From: a virus
Virus record (IMG/VR): IMGVR_UViG_3300046167_000577
Span: 1-38,759 of that record
Strand: one strand, 5' to 3'
Length of the DNA stretch: 38,759 nucleotides
A program made the translations under genes and the position numbers. Positions 24,376 through 31,488 of the stretch are shown here, piece after piece (positions within the stretch are counted from its first letter, which is position 1; each line of letters opens with the position of its first letter). Under the pieces are notes generated by a model. It was not told the DNA's origin. It did no database searches and saw nothing but the letters and a program-made list of their open reading frames with translations.

Positions 24376-24611
24376 AATTTTATCTTTGATATTTCGTTTG
24401 TGGTTTCTATCCAAACCTTAGCACCGCAAGATAACGGTTTATCAGGTCTATACAAAACCCTACAAGCCTCTAATCCGTCTTGTCCATAAACTATTACTTC
24501 GTTAGCATAGTCGTTAGACTTGTATGTCTTGCAAGTTATAACAGGGTTTCTCTCTCCTTTCTTTGAGTTTGACCTAATTATATGTTGGTTTATATGAATA
24601 ATAGTCTTCAT
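24372..24611 (-). CDS. Conserved hypothetical protein (79 aa)
   Basis: A short basic beta-type protein: INQHIIRSNSKKGERNPVIT near the start, VIVYGQDGLEACRVLYRP in the middle, and PLSCGAKVWIETTNE near the end. I have a general memory of such proteins in mobile DNA of Bacteroidetes but cannot assign a function. It overlaps both neighbours by four bases (ATGA), so it is part of a coupled cluster between the sigma-like gene and the lysis genes. Confidence 0.65.
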   Translation of the reverse strand: MKTIIHINQHIIRSNSKKGERNPVITCKTYKSNDYANEVIVYGQDGLEACRVLYRPDKPLSCGAKVWIETTNEISKIKL

Positions 24612-25021
24612 AATCTTTCGCTTAAATAAGAATCTTTAATATACCTTTTGAGTTTTGTAACCCTTTCTCCGTTCTCTATACACACTACATAACCTTTTAT
24701 ATTATGACCATACACATCACTGTGGTTAAGGGCTACTATGCGATTTGTCATTGTACTATATATAATACTTATAACAAGGTTAGCAGCACTCTTGCCCTCT
24801 ACATAGTAATACAAGAACTTCTCACAAGTACGCATCACAGCAGCATCTATCAGAGCTTGCTTCAGTTCTTCGTTACCATTAGTTACAAAGGCTGAGCCTG
24901 CTATTTCTATAGACCTTTGAAGGATAAAAGAGCCAAGTGGCTCTGTTAATCTTCCTTGCTCAAGTGATAGTATAGCTTCACGCTCTATCAACTGCTTATC
25001 GTATCTCGTATTCTTCTTCAA
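24608..25021 (-). CDS. Possible T4 gp55-like late sigma factor
   Basis: A 137-residue helical protein. The stretch LTEPLGSFILQRSIEIAGSA (about 25-44), LKQALIDAAVMRTCEKFLYY (about 53-72), then EGKSAANLVISIIYSTMTNRI (75-95) follows the order of T4 gp55: an N-terminal helix, a DAI/DAA helix, an Fxxxx-K-NxxAY-like turn and an xxSxxxNRI helix, equivalent to sigma region 2. Region 4 is absent, as in gp55. If right, it would redirect host RNA polymerase to late promoters. The match is by pattern only and needs profile comparison. It overlaps neighbours at both ends. Confidence 0.45.
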   Translation of the reverse strand: MKKNTRYDKQLIEREAILSLEQGRLTEPLGSFILQRSIEIAGSAFVTNGNEELKQALIDAAVMRTCEKFLYYYVEGKSAANLVISIIYSTMTNRIVALNHSDVYGHNIKGYVVCIENGERVTKLKRYIKDSYLSERL

Positions 25022-25214
25022 CTTTGTTAAGTATTTGAATTATTGTAGGTAGGTGGTCAGCTAATTCATCAGGTCTTACGCCAAGGTCGTATCCCAACCC
25101 GACCAATGTGACAGGTCTGCCGTCAAGTACCATCCTTTCGACTGCGTTGTATATGTCAAGTATGAAATTCGCTTCGTCATTAGTTAAATCTTCGTAGTAG
25201 TTCTCAATTTCCAT
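24996..25214 (-). CDS. Small acidic conserved hypothetical protein (72 aa)
   Basis: An acidic, helical 72-residue protein with LTNDEANFILDIYNAVERMV at the start, GYDLGVRPDELADHLPTIIQ in the middle. The second half could be a degenerate winged helix or helix-turn-helix. It overlaps the gp55-like gene by 26 bases, more than simple coupling needs, and starts two bases after the RusA-like gene ends. It might act with the sigma-like protein. Confidence 0.6.
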   Translation of the reverse strand: MEIENYYEDLTNDEANFILDIYNAVERMVLDGRPVTLVGLGYDLGVRPDELADHLPTIIQILNKVEEEYEIR

Positions 25215-25216
25215 TA

Positions 25217-25582
25217 TTACATTTCTTTGTATCCGTACAGTTTAATATTTACTTTGAATATAGCCTTGTCCATATTTTCGTCAACCCTGATTGAGAGCTT
25301 TTTAAAATACTTCTTAGTATCGTCTTTAACCCAACCCCTATGACGGAGATAATCTGCCGTAAATTTGATAGCAAGAATACAATTGTCAGTATCATAGCGA
25401 CTATTGTGGTAAACATCAATGTTAAAAGTTTCTGCAAAAAAATCATCGTAGTTTTCAAATGCTTTTTCAAGTGCTTCAAAATATTCTTTTTTATATTTCT
25501 GTCTTATTGCAAAGTGCTTCCCTGCGTAAAACTGATTAAGGCTTGGTGGTTTAGGTAAGTTAAGTTCTATCTCGTTATACAT
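25217..25582 (-). CDS. RusA-like Holliday junction resolvase
   Basis: Resolves branched DNA before packaging. The 121-residue protein has the RusA layout: an N-terminal LPKPPSLNQFYAGKHF strand/loop and the acidic triad region RYDTDNCILAIKFTADYLRH (D64, D66, D77) followed by GWVKDDTK (D87-D88). Size equals the family norm. It overlaps the upstream nuclease gene by eight bases, and the two may act in the same late DNA-processing step. Confidence 0.8.
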   Translation of the reverse strand: MYNEIELNLPKPPSLNQFYAGKHFAIRQKYKKEYFEALEKAFENYDDFFAETFNIDVYHNSRYDTDNCILAIKFTADYLRHRGWVKDDTKKYFKKLSIRVDENMDKAIFKVNIKLYGYKEM

Positions 25583-26096
25583 ATAAATCTATCTTATCGT
25601 ATGTCAAGTCTTTAATATCTTCAAGGCGAAGGTATGTAAACACATCTTTACTGTTCCATCTTCCTAACCACTTGCCCAATCCATCGTAAGGCTTCACTCT
25701 GTTCTTTCTAAGTACAGCGTCTTCCGAGTATTCCTCACAAAGCTGTATAGCTCTCATCCTTAGAGCATCCTTCTCAAAAACATAGAATGCATCAGGGAAC
25801 TGAAAGGCTATATACTCAGCCTTAGATTCTTTAGCGCACCAACCGTGATTGCCCCATACATTTAGAAACTCAAGAAGAACAAACCCTTGCTTGTGCATAG
25901 GCTTAGGGCCTTTAACATCAACTTTCTTGCCATTCCAATCAAAGTCAATGTGTTGTTTATCTTCAGCAACATCAGTCTTAATAGCTTTGGTTAGTTCACG
26001 AAACAAGTCTTCACCTTTAGTGCCTAAGTTTAGGCAGTGCTTAACTCTGTCTTCGTCTAACTTCCTTGAGCCTGATAGGTAATTTTCTAAACTCAT
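25575..26096 (-). CDS. PD-(D/E)XK-type endonuclease (putative)
   Basis: 173 residues. The N-terminal half carries GTKGEDLFRELTK (E29), HIDFDWNGKKVDVKG (D51, then D60-V-K62) and LLEFLNVWGNHGWC (E76), the order E ... D ... DxK expected of a PD-(D/E)XK nuclease core that binds a metal and cuts DNA. The C-terminal half (RVKPYDGLGKWLGRW) may bind DNA. It overlaps the diphosphohydrolase-like gene by one base. It could degrade host DNA or trim replication products; the substrate is not evident. Confidence 0.65.
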   Translation of the reverse strand: MSLENYLSGSRKLDEDRVKHCLNLGTKGEDLFRELTKAIKTDVAEDKQHIDFDWNGKKVDVKGPKPMHKQGFVLLEFLNVWGNHGWCAKESKAEYIAFQFPDAFYVFEKDALRMRAIQLCEEYSEDAVLRKNRVKPYDGLGKWLGRWNSKDVFTYLRLEDIKDLTYDKIDLYV

Positions 26097-26491
26097 TACT
26101 CCTCTTCTTTAGGTTCTTGTGTGTACTGACCTTCTAAGTATCTTTGCAATGCAGCAAGACCTCTCCAAGCTACCTTGTGGTAGTGTGTTAGTCCGTCTGT
26201 ATCCATTACCTCCCCACTCGCTAAATCAACTAAGTGCCTCGTAAGGCTACCAAGTTCGTCTGCTGATACTTCTTTGTTCCAATGCATAGGGGCATCACCA
26301 TTATGCTGAGCGTTAGCCACAGCACTACATCTCGCTACTTCTCTTATAGCGTCAGGAAAGTAAGCCAACACACCATCAAATATAGGTGTAGACTTTCTCT
26401 CTTTATCTTTTGTTTTGGTAATAAGAAGGGAGTATTTCTGAAGCTCACCCTCTCTTTCCAACATTTCATTTTGCCATTCTTGCCATTCCAT
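26096..26491 (-). CDS. dATP/dGTP diphosphohydrolase-like (DUF5664-type)
   Basis: 131 residues with TPIFDGVLAYFPDAIREVAR (35-54), NAQHNGDAPMHWNKE, LTRHLVDLASG and TDGLTHYHKVAWRGLAALQR. This is the pattern of the helical DUF5664 family, named after dATP/dGTP diphosphohydrolase because of an all-helical HD/MazG-like core found in phages. It could balance dNTP pools or remove a canonical nucleotide. No PurZ-type gene that would point to 2-aminoadenine DNA is present. An acidic tail (EPKEEE) ends the protein. Confidence 0.65.
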   Translation of the reverse strand: MEWQEWQNEMLEREGELQKYSLLITKTKDKERKSTPIFDGVLAYFPDAIREVARCSAVANAQHNGDAPMHWNKEVSADELGSLTRHLVDLASGEVMDTDGLTHYHKVAWRGLAALQRYLEGQYTQEPKEEE

Positions 26492-26503
26492 ATTCTAATA
26501 TAC

Positions 26504-26773
26504 TTAATTGTCTAACAAATCTACCTCTAACTTGTAAACTTTACTAACACCGTTACCCTCAATAACCAACCTTCCTGAAGATGGGTTAAAGAATATGTAG
26601 TTGGTAGCAGAGCCTGTGTAGTCGTTTACATCAAACTTATATTCCTTGTCGTTGATAGTTATGTTTCCATCTTCTAGCACTACGACCTTTAATGCGTCAC
26701 TTACATTAAACTTTAGGTATGCCCTTACTAAATTAGCAAAGGCTACCTTTCTCTCTCTTATCAAACTTATCAT
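26504..26773 (-). CDS. Hypothetical protein (89 aa)
   Basis: A beta-type protein with ITINDKEYKFDVNDYTG and SGRLVIEGNGVSKVYKLEVD; the N-terminal 25 residues are helical and basic. No family recognised. It has the full ACCAAAGAGAGATG leader repeat directly in front of its start. Confidence 0.6.
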   Translation of the reverse strand: MISLIRERKVAFANLVRAYLKFNVSDALKVVVLEDGNITINDKEYKFDVNDYTGSATNYIFFNPSSGRLVIEGNGVSKVYKLEVDLLDN

Positions 26774-26785
26774 CTCTCTTTGGTT

Positions 26786-27013
26786 TTAAAGGTTTATAAA
26801 TGAATCTTCCATAACAAGGTCGTAATGCTCTTCCTCCCATTCCTTGTATTTTTCTTCTTGAAAACAAGCCTCAATGTTGCCCATTGGTTTAGGTTTAGAC
26901 TTAGCAGTTTCTAAGTTGCGAAGAATCATCTTCAATACATTTCTTAGGTGGTCAGTAGACATCTCATCAACATCTATCTTTGTACCACCTTTAGTTGTCC
27001 AATAGTATTTCAT
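26786..27013 (-). CDS. Small conserved hypothetical protein (75 aa)
   Basis: WTTKGGTKIDVDEMSTDHLRN opens the protein and an acidic, aromatic stretch (EEKYKEWEEEHYDLVMEDSF) closes it. The phrase 'specified by MSTxHLxN' is familiar from small phage proteins without known function. Its leader TAAAACTAAAGAGAGATG is a one-base variant of the early leader repeat. Confidence 0.6.
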   Translation of the reverse strand: MKYYWTTKGGTKIDVDEMSTDHLRNVLKMILRNLETAKSKPKPMGNIEACFQEEKYKEWEEEHYDLVMEDSFINL

Positions 27014-27025
27014 CTCTCTTTAGTT

Positions 27026-28003
27026 TTATTCTATTCTTAATTGTTCACCACTCTGTGGTTCTGACTTAACTACTTCAGCGTTTGGGTCTTCATAAGCGTA
27101 GCACTTATTACCTCTATCGTCTACCTCGTAGTATCTGTTTTTCATCTTATCGTAGTAAAGGGTAACAGTACCGAGAGAACCTACTATCTTTGGTTTAGCC
27201 TTGACAATAGTAATCTCTACTTGGTTAGGCTCGTAAGGAATACCGTTACCATCCTCTAATCCGTAAGGACATCTCCATACATTGACTACCATCATACCTT
27301 TACGACTCCATTGCATACCACCTGCTATGTCATTCATAGTAGGCTTATCTACATAAGGCACTCCGTTCTTGTACTTAGCTTGTTGGTGCTTAGTGTGTAC
27401 GGTTACGATAGTGTGAAAGTCTTTCTCAGCACTATGCTTACGAACCTTTGTTAGCACTTGACCGATAGCGATGTCATCACGAACACCTGAAGATACATCA
27501 GTCTTAATCTCTGTGAACGGGTCAATCATACACCCGTCAATCTTGATATTGTTATCCTCTTCAATAGTATCAATAGCCGTATAGAAACCTTCTACTGAAA
27601 GGTCTTGCAGACCGCTATCAATAATGTAGAAATGCTCATTAACAAACTTAATGGCTCTTGATGTTTCCTCATCAGTAGCTGTCAAGTGGTCGTTGATTAG
27701 GAAAGGCTTACGCAAGTACACCCATAGTAGCTCGGCAAACACTTCTGTTGGTGAGCCTGTTTCGGGAGTGTACACTGCCCACTTCCAACCGCTATACTCA
27801 GCAAGGTTCATCATTAGCTCAAAACCAAACTGTGACTTACCTTGATGCGCTCCTGCGTAGATATAGGTAGTGCTACCTTTCTTTACAGAATACTTGTTAA
27901 AGAGAGAGCTGAACCCTGTCCAAGCTCCCTTCTTAACACCTTCCTTTCTTAGAGTAGATAGTGAGTCTACTACATCTTCTGCTTTGTAAATTATGTTTCT
28001 CAT
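27026..28003 (-). CDS. DnaB-like replicative helicase (SF4 ATPase)
   Basis: A 325-residue RecA-type ATPase without the DnaB N-terminal primase-binding domain. Motifs: Walker A AGAHQGKS (50-57), a post-A segment WAVYTPETGSPTEVF, Walker B IDGCMIDP with D161, and the H3 region TIVTVHTKHQQ (H203) followed by AGGMQWSRKGMMVVNVWR. The order and length fit phage replicative helicases of the DnaB/gp41 type. The loader and primase are not obvious in the window, so host proteins or the DnaA-like genes may supply recruitment. Confidence 0.85.
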   Translation of the reverse strand: MRNIIYKAEDVVDSLSTLRKEGVKKGAWTGFSSLFNKYSVKKGSTTYIYAGAHQGKSQFGFELMMNLAEYSGWKWAVYTPETGSPTEVFAELLWVYLRKPFLINDHLTATDEETSRAIKFVNEHFYIIDSGLQDLSVEGFYTAIDTIEEDNNIKIDGCMIDPFTEIKTDVSSGVRDDIAIGQVLTKVRKHSAEKDFHTIVTVHTKHQQAKYKNGVPYVDKPTMNDIAGGMQWSRKGMMVVNVWRCPYGLEDGNGIPYEPNQVEITIVKAKPKIVGSLGTVTLYYDKMKNRYYEVDDRGNKCYAYEDPNAEVVKSEPQSGEQLRIE

Positions 28004-28014
28004 TGCTCTTTTTT

Positions 28015-28263
28015 TTATAGTTTAAAATCATCTACCCATAAAGGAGTTTTTTCTCCAACATAAGCATTAAATGTGTTGTACTCAAGGTAGTCTATAGCTT
28101 CTTCTACACTCATATGTTTAGAAAGTATATCTACACACTTATCTCGTGAGTAAACAACCTTCCATAAATTAGGCTCGAATCCTATAATAGCTTCATCAAG
28201 CTCATCTGCAAAAAGAACATCCTCTGTATCAGAATATCTTTCTATTATCATATATCTTGTCAT
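28015..28263 (-). CDS. Small conserved phage protein (82 aa)
   Basis: An acidic 82-residue protein with AIIGFEPNLWKVVYSRDKCV and MSVEEAIDYLEYNTFNAYVG, a pattern found in many phages without assigned function. It overlaps the upstream gene by four bases. Confidence 0.65.
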   Translation of the reverse strand: MTRYMIIERYSDTEDVLFADELDEAIIGFEPNLWKVVYSRDKCVDILSKHMSVEEAIDYLEYNTFNAYVGEKTPLWVDDFKL

Positions 28264-28568
28264 TCTCCAAATTCTTTTGCGTAATCGCTCTCTTTGTAGT
28301 AGTTGCTTGAGCTTATCTCCTTGCGGTAAAACTCTTCAACTATACAGAAGTCATAAACAGCCTTGCCCGTTAATCCATTAAACGCCATCAGCTTAGCTAC
28401 TAACTCAGGGTTTCTGTTGATGTGGTCAATAGACTTGGCTCTTGTCACCATTTGAAACGGTCTATCCTCAGTACCTAAGTACATATTCATATAGCCGTTA
28501 CCTCTCTTCTTTTTCCACGCTAGGCGAACACCTATGTCGTAGATTGTTTGCATTTCTTCACTCATCAC
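28260..28568 (-). CDS. Hypothetical protein (102 aa)
   Basis: A helical protein of mixed charge (YDIGVRLAWKKKRGNGYMNM, then AKSIDHINRNPELVAKLMAF). No recognisable family. Coupled by four-base overlaps to both neighbours. Confidence 0.6.
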   Translation of the reverse strand: MMSEEMQTIYDIGVRLAWKKKRGNGYMNMYLGTEDRPFQMVTRAKSIDHINRNPELVAKLMAFNGLTGKAVYDFCIVEEFYRKEISSSNYYKESDYAKEFGE

Positions 28569-28906
28569 CTTGTGTATCTAAAGTATTTACTTGTAAACAT
28601 ATACGCAGAAACTATAATACCTGCGCCACCTAATATACCTGCTATCGGACTAACATTGCCGTAGACTAACGCCCAACTGAACAAAGTTATTATCAATGAG
28701 TAAGCACTTATCCAAGCGAATAAAGGCACTTCTTTGATTCTATCTGCTTTGCGTTGTCTCATAACAGTAGCTAACGCTGAACGCATATCAACGCCATTAG
28801 CAATGTCTATATTCTCGTTGTTGTTAGAATCTACCCAAGTAATCTTGTAGGTCTTGATTCCTTTTGCTTCACTCAGAAGCTCTGATTTAGTTGCGTATGC
28901 TTTCAT
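28565..28906 (-). CDS. Two-span membrane protein (113 aa)
   Basis: A soluble N-terminal part of about 60 residues is followed by membrane spans at about 62-82 (PLFAWISAYSLIITLFSWALV) and 87-105. It is the first gene after the terminator at 28929-28965, so transcription must read through or restart here. Function unknown. Confidence 0.6.
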   Translation of the reverse strand: MKAYATKSELLSEAKGIKTYKITWVDSNNNENIDIANGVDMRSALATVMRQRKADRIKEVPLFAWISAYSLIITLFSWALVYGNVSPIAGILGGAGIIVSAYMFTSKYFRYTR

Positions 28907-28928
28907 ATTATTTGGTTTTAGTGTTCAT

Positions 28929-28965
28929 AAAAAAGGGGAAGAGCCTCCGCAGTACCCTTCCCCTT
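28929..28965 (-). terminator. Rho-independent terminator after the SSB-like gene
   Basis: On the minus strand GGGGAAG pairs with CTTCCCC around a 15-base loop, and six T bases follow (28934-28929). It would end or weaken the early replication transcript directly behind the SSB-like gene. Confidence 0.85.
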
Positions 28966-28984
28966 AGTAAAATGTTTGTTAGAC

Positions 28985-29239
28985 TTAGAACGGTAAATCT
29001 CCGTCTCCGTCATTAACAGCAGAAGGCTTTGAAGTGTTACCTCCGTTGTACTCTCCTTGTAATTGGATGTACTTACCGCCATCACGCTTGTCTTTAATCT
29101 CAAGGTTTACCCAACCCTTATCGTTCTTGTTGTTCATAAGAACCTCAAAGTCTTGAGGGCCTAAAGCCACCTTAACGATTTCACCAAACTTAGTGGTTAC
29201 TACATTTGTCTTGCCTACGAATACTTTGTCGTTTGCCAT
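28985..29239 (-). CDS. SSB-like protein with acidic C-terminal tip
   Basis: Small (84 residues), mostly beta, ending GDGDLPF. Bacterial single-stranded DNA binding proteins carry a flexible linker and a D-D-x-x-P-F tip that recruits repair and replication partners; the linker here is GGNTSKPSAVNDGD. The body (FGEIVKVALGPQDFEVLMNN) is shorter than a standard OB fold but could be a reduced one. Its position after the recombination genes (ERF, exonuclease) and before the helicase supports an SSB role. A strong terminator follows. Confidence 0.65.
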   Translation of the reverse strand: MANDKVFVGKTNVVTTKFGEIVKVALGPQDFEVLMNNKNDKGWVNLEIKDKRDGGKYIQLQGEYNGGNTSKPSAVNDGDGDLPF

Positions 29240-29259
29240 AATAATTGTTTTTGTTTTGA

Positions 29260-29679
29260 TTAGTTACTTGTTAATAATTCCTTTAAGTGTTCGTACTTAC
29301 CTTCCATAGCTGTTACTTTTAAAGCTATCTCGTTAAGACGATTAACACTTACCTCATTAGAAGACTCATAGCCTTCTACAAACGCTTTGACCTTGTTGTA
29401 CTTGATTAAGTACTTCTTGTCAGCCATTCGGTTATCGTGTGAGCCAATGTAAACCGATACTCCTTTATGGTCAATGTTCAATAGCCTTGCTATCTCACGA
29501 ACACCGTAACCATAATCATTAAACACTGCACAAGCTACGCTCTTAGCTAATGCAACTTCCTTTCTTTTACTGTTAGACATTATATCCACAATAGCAACAC
29601 TACTGATAGTGCTAACGCCTGAGATGATTACATTCTCTAAGCTACTATAATTGACCAATGTCCGCACCGTATGATTCAT
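29260..29679 (-). CDS. DnaA domain IV-like DNA-binding protein, copy 1
   Basis: The centre of this 139-residue protein reads KRKEVALAKSVACAVFNDYG, then REIARLLNIDHKGVSVYIGS and HDNRM (about 38-85), the helix-turn-helix layout of the DnaA C-terminal domain that binds DnaA boxes. There is no AAA+ domain. The annotated start overlaps the exonuclease gene by 35 bases; a second ATG at 29580 (residue 34) would give a compact 106-residue domain and may be the true start. It could mark the phage origin or regulate transcription. Confidence 0.7.
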   Translation of the reverse strand: MNHTVRTLVNYSSLENVIISGVSTISSVAIVDIMSNSKRKEVALAKSVACAVFNDYGYGVREIARLLNIDHKGVSVYIGSHDNRMADKKYLIKYNKVKAFVEGYESSNEVSVNRLNEIALKVTAMEGKYEHLKELLTSN

Positions 29680-30424
29680 ATTCTCCGTTTAAAAATAATC
29701 GTTCGTACTCTAATATACTCTGCTCGAAATGATTTTTACCTTTTTCTAAGAATTTTTCTGATGCTTTGTATATTCCACAATCGTAAGGAAACTCTTTAGT
29801 AATTACACAGAAGTAAAAGTCTTTAGCACCAACCATCTGTGAGTACATATACGCTTGTCTTGGATAGCTTCCCCACCAAGCATTACGCTTCCAATCGCTT
29901 AACCCCTTGCCTGAAGTCTTTAAGTCCATAATGATGATGTCATCACCTTTCTTAATCACTCCATCTAACTTACCTCTGATGTCTATGAAGTTACCGCTAT
30001 CGGTAATCACTTGAGACATAACAGGCATCTCAGGAATAAACTCATCGCCAAAATCCATAAGCTGTTTAACTTGTGGAACTTTGCGTAGCTTGTCAACCAT
30101 AGAGTCAACAAGTCTGTAATCTGAACTTGGTAGAACCAATGCACTTGGATTCTCTTCCTTAGCTAACTTATATTCTTTAGTTCTGCGAGTACCTTCAACT
30201 AAAATTCTTCTGTCTTTATCTTCTAAGAATAGTTCGTGTACTGCGCTACCTATATCAAAATAAGAAGCTGAAGGATATTCCCACTTACCGTCTAAGAATA
30301 ACTTAAACTTGGTAGGCGAGTCATCAAGTATCGAAAGCATAGAATTGCTTAGTGCGCTTTTGTTAGCAAAATAAGCATCATCACTTGCCCAAGCTGTATT
30401 CTCTGTACCTTTAAGAATCTTCAT
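29645..30424 (-). CDS. PD-(D/E)XK exonuclease (phage recombination type)
   Basis: 259 residues of the RecE/lambda-exonuclease-like class: IGSAVHELFLED (H63), PEMPVMSQVI (E132), RGKLDGVI (D154), IIIMDLKTSG (D167, K169) and YPRQAYMYSQM (Q190). These are the motifs of a Mg-dependent exonuclease that resects ends to single strands. It overlaps the ERF gene by one base, so exonuclease and annealing protein form the usual two-part recombination system, with the SSB-like protein downstream. Confidence 0.88.
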   Translation of the reverse strand: MKILKGTENTAWASDDAYFANKSALSNSMLSILDDSPTKFKLFLDGKWEYPSASYFDIGSAVHELFLEDKDRRILVEGTRRTKEYKLAKEENPSALVLPSSDYRLVDSMVDKLRKVPQVKQLMDFGDEFIPEMPVMSQVITDSGNFIDIRGKLDGVIKKGDDIIIMDLKTSGKGLSDWKRNAWWGSYPRQAYMYSQMVGAKDFYFCVITKEFPYDCGIYKASEKFLEKGKNHFEQSILEYERLFLNGEYESYGADIGQL

Positions 30425-30972
30425 TAACCTAAGATTTCTTTACGCTGTGATGCGCTCACTTCGTAGTTCGCTAATGCTGAAGTTACTTGCTCCTTATTAC
30501 CTGAAGTTACTGCATCTTTCATCTTAGTAATGATGTCCTTAGTTAACTTCTTCTTAGCTGTTGGAGTAGAAGCACCCTTGCCGTGCTGATTTGTAGCGTC
30601 TGCATCTTTGGTGTCATCCAACAAGAACAGATTACCCAAAGCATACTTCTTAGCGTAAGAGCTTGATGCTCCTGTTGCTTGTGCTTTAGACATACCTTTA
30701 GCGTTGAGGTCAATACCTGCGTATGCTGTTGCTGTGATTCCATTCTCGCCATCGCTTAGAGTAGCAAAAGACTTGATGAATAGCTCACCACCCATATCCA
30801 TAACTTCCTCCATAAGTTGGATAGTTACATTGTGCTTTGTAAGATGAGGCTTTAATGCCTCTAAAACATCTTCAGCAGAACGATAGTTGTACTTGCCGAA
30901 TGAATTGCGTTGCCCCTTGTGCGCTTTCAATGTTGTTTGAATTTCACAAAGAATCTTGTTCAAATTGCTCAT
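30424..30972 (-). CDS. erf: ERF-family single-strand annealing protein
   Basis: Anneals complementary single strands during phage recombination. The 182-residue protein has the ERF signature FGKYNYRSAEDVLEALKPHL (25-44) and ATGASSSYAKKYALGNLFLL (about 100-119), and a Lys-rich C-terminal linker leading to a small helical end. Length agrees with the family. Its partner exonuclease is directly downstream. Confidence 0.88.
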   Translation of the reverse strand: MSNLNKILCEIQTTLKAHKGQRNSFGKYNYRSAEDVLEALKPHLTKHNVTIQLMEEVMDMGGELFIKSFATLSDGENGITATAYAGIDLNAKGMSKAQATGASSSYAKKYALGNLFLLDDTKDADATNQHGKGASTPTAKKKLTKDIITKMKDAVTSGNKEQVTSALANYEVSASQRKEILG

Positions 30973-31005
30973 AAATAATTGTTTTGATTGTTACTAATAT
31001 AATAA

Positions 31006-31488
31006 TTACTCTTGGTTATTTACGCTTTCAAGTGAGATATTATTGATTACTTTATTCAGCACATCAAGTTTACTCTCAGGTGATAGCATAGTGGTGTTTA
31101 GGTGGTTGTTGATTGTCTCTACTAATTCAGATTTTGTTTCCTCGCTGTTTGGCATCACTTCCGTAAAGATTTTTGCCCAATTATTTATCTCCTGAATAAA
31201 TAGATTATCTTTCCATTCTAAGGCGTTATCTACTACCCTTGCGCTATGCAATATGGTAGCGTGGTTACACTCCATTATATTCCCTAAGTGAGAACAGGTC
31301 TGTCGATACTTCTTATAGAGTATGTAAGAAAGACATTGCCTCACTATAATCACGCTCTCTCTCCTTGTCTTTTCCAACGGATTCAAGTTGTGTACTGATT
31401 CGTAACTTGCTACTAACCGCATCAATGTATTCTTGCTGATTATTTGGCTTCGTAACATTCTCTTCTTTGGTGTGTAGTTCCCTGACAT
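31006..31488 (-). CDS. DnaA domain IV-like DNA-binding protein, copy 2
   Basis: 160 residues. Residues 41-90 read TRRESVIIVRQCLSYILYKK, then CSHLGNIMECNHATILHSAR and VVDN. This is a close pattern match to the DnaA box-binding domain, including the NHATILHS segment, which is nearly the canonical DnaA signature. As with copy 1, there is no AAA+ ATPase. The first 59 codons overlap, in another frame, the end of the sigma-like gene by 176 bases. It may act as an origin-binding initiator or as a decoy for host DnaA. Confidence 0.75.
   Translation of the reverse strand: MSGNYTPKKRMLRSQIISKNTLMRLVASYESVHNLNPLEKTRRESVIIVRQCLSYILYKKYRQTCSHLGNIMECNHATILHSARVVDNALEWKDNLFIQEINNWAKIFTEVMPNSEETKSELVETINNHLNTTMLSPESKLDVLNKVINNISLESVNNQE

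Noticed and set aside
27980-27991. Another TTGTAAATTA motif on the plus strand
   Set aside because: It is the reverse complement of codons at the start of the helicase gene (Ile-Ile-Tyr-Lys) and lies on the strand opposite to transcription, so it is best explained by coding.
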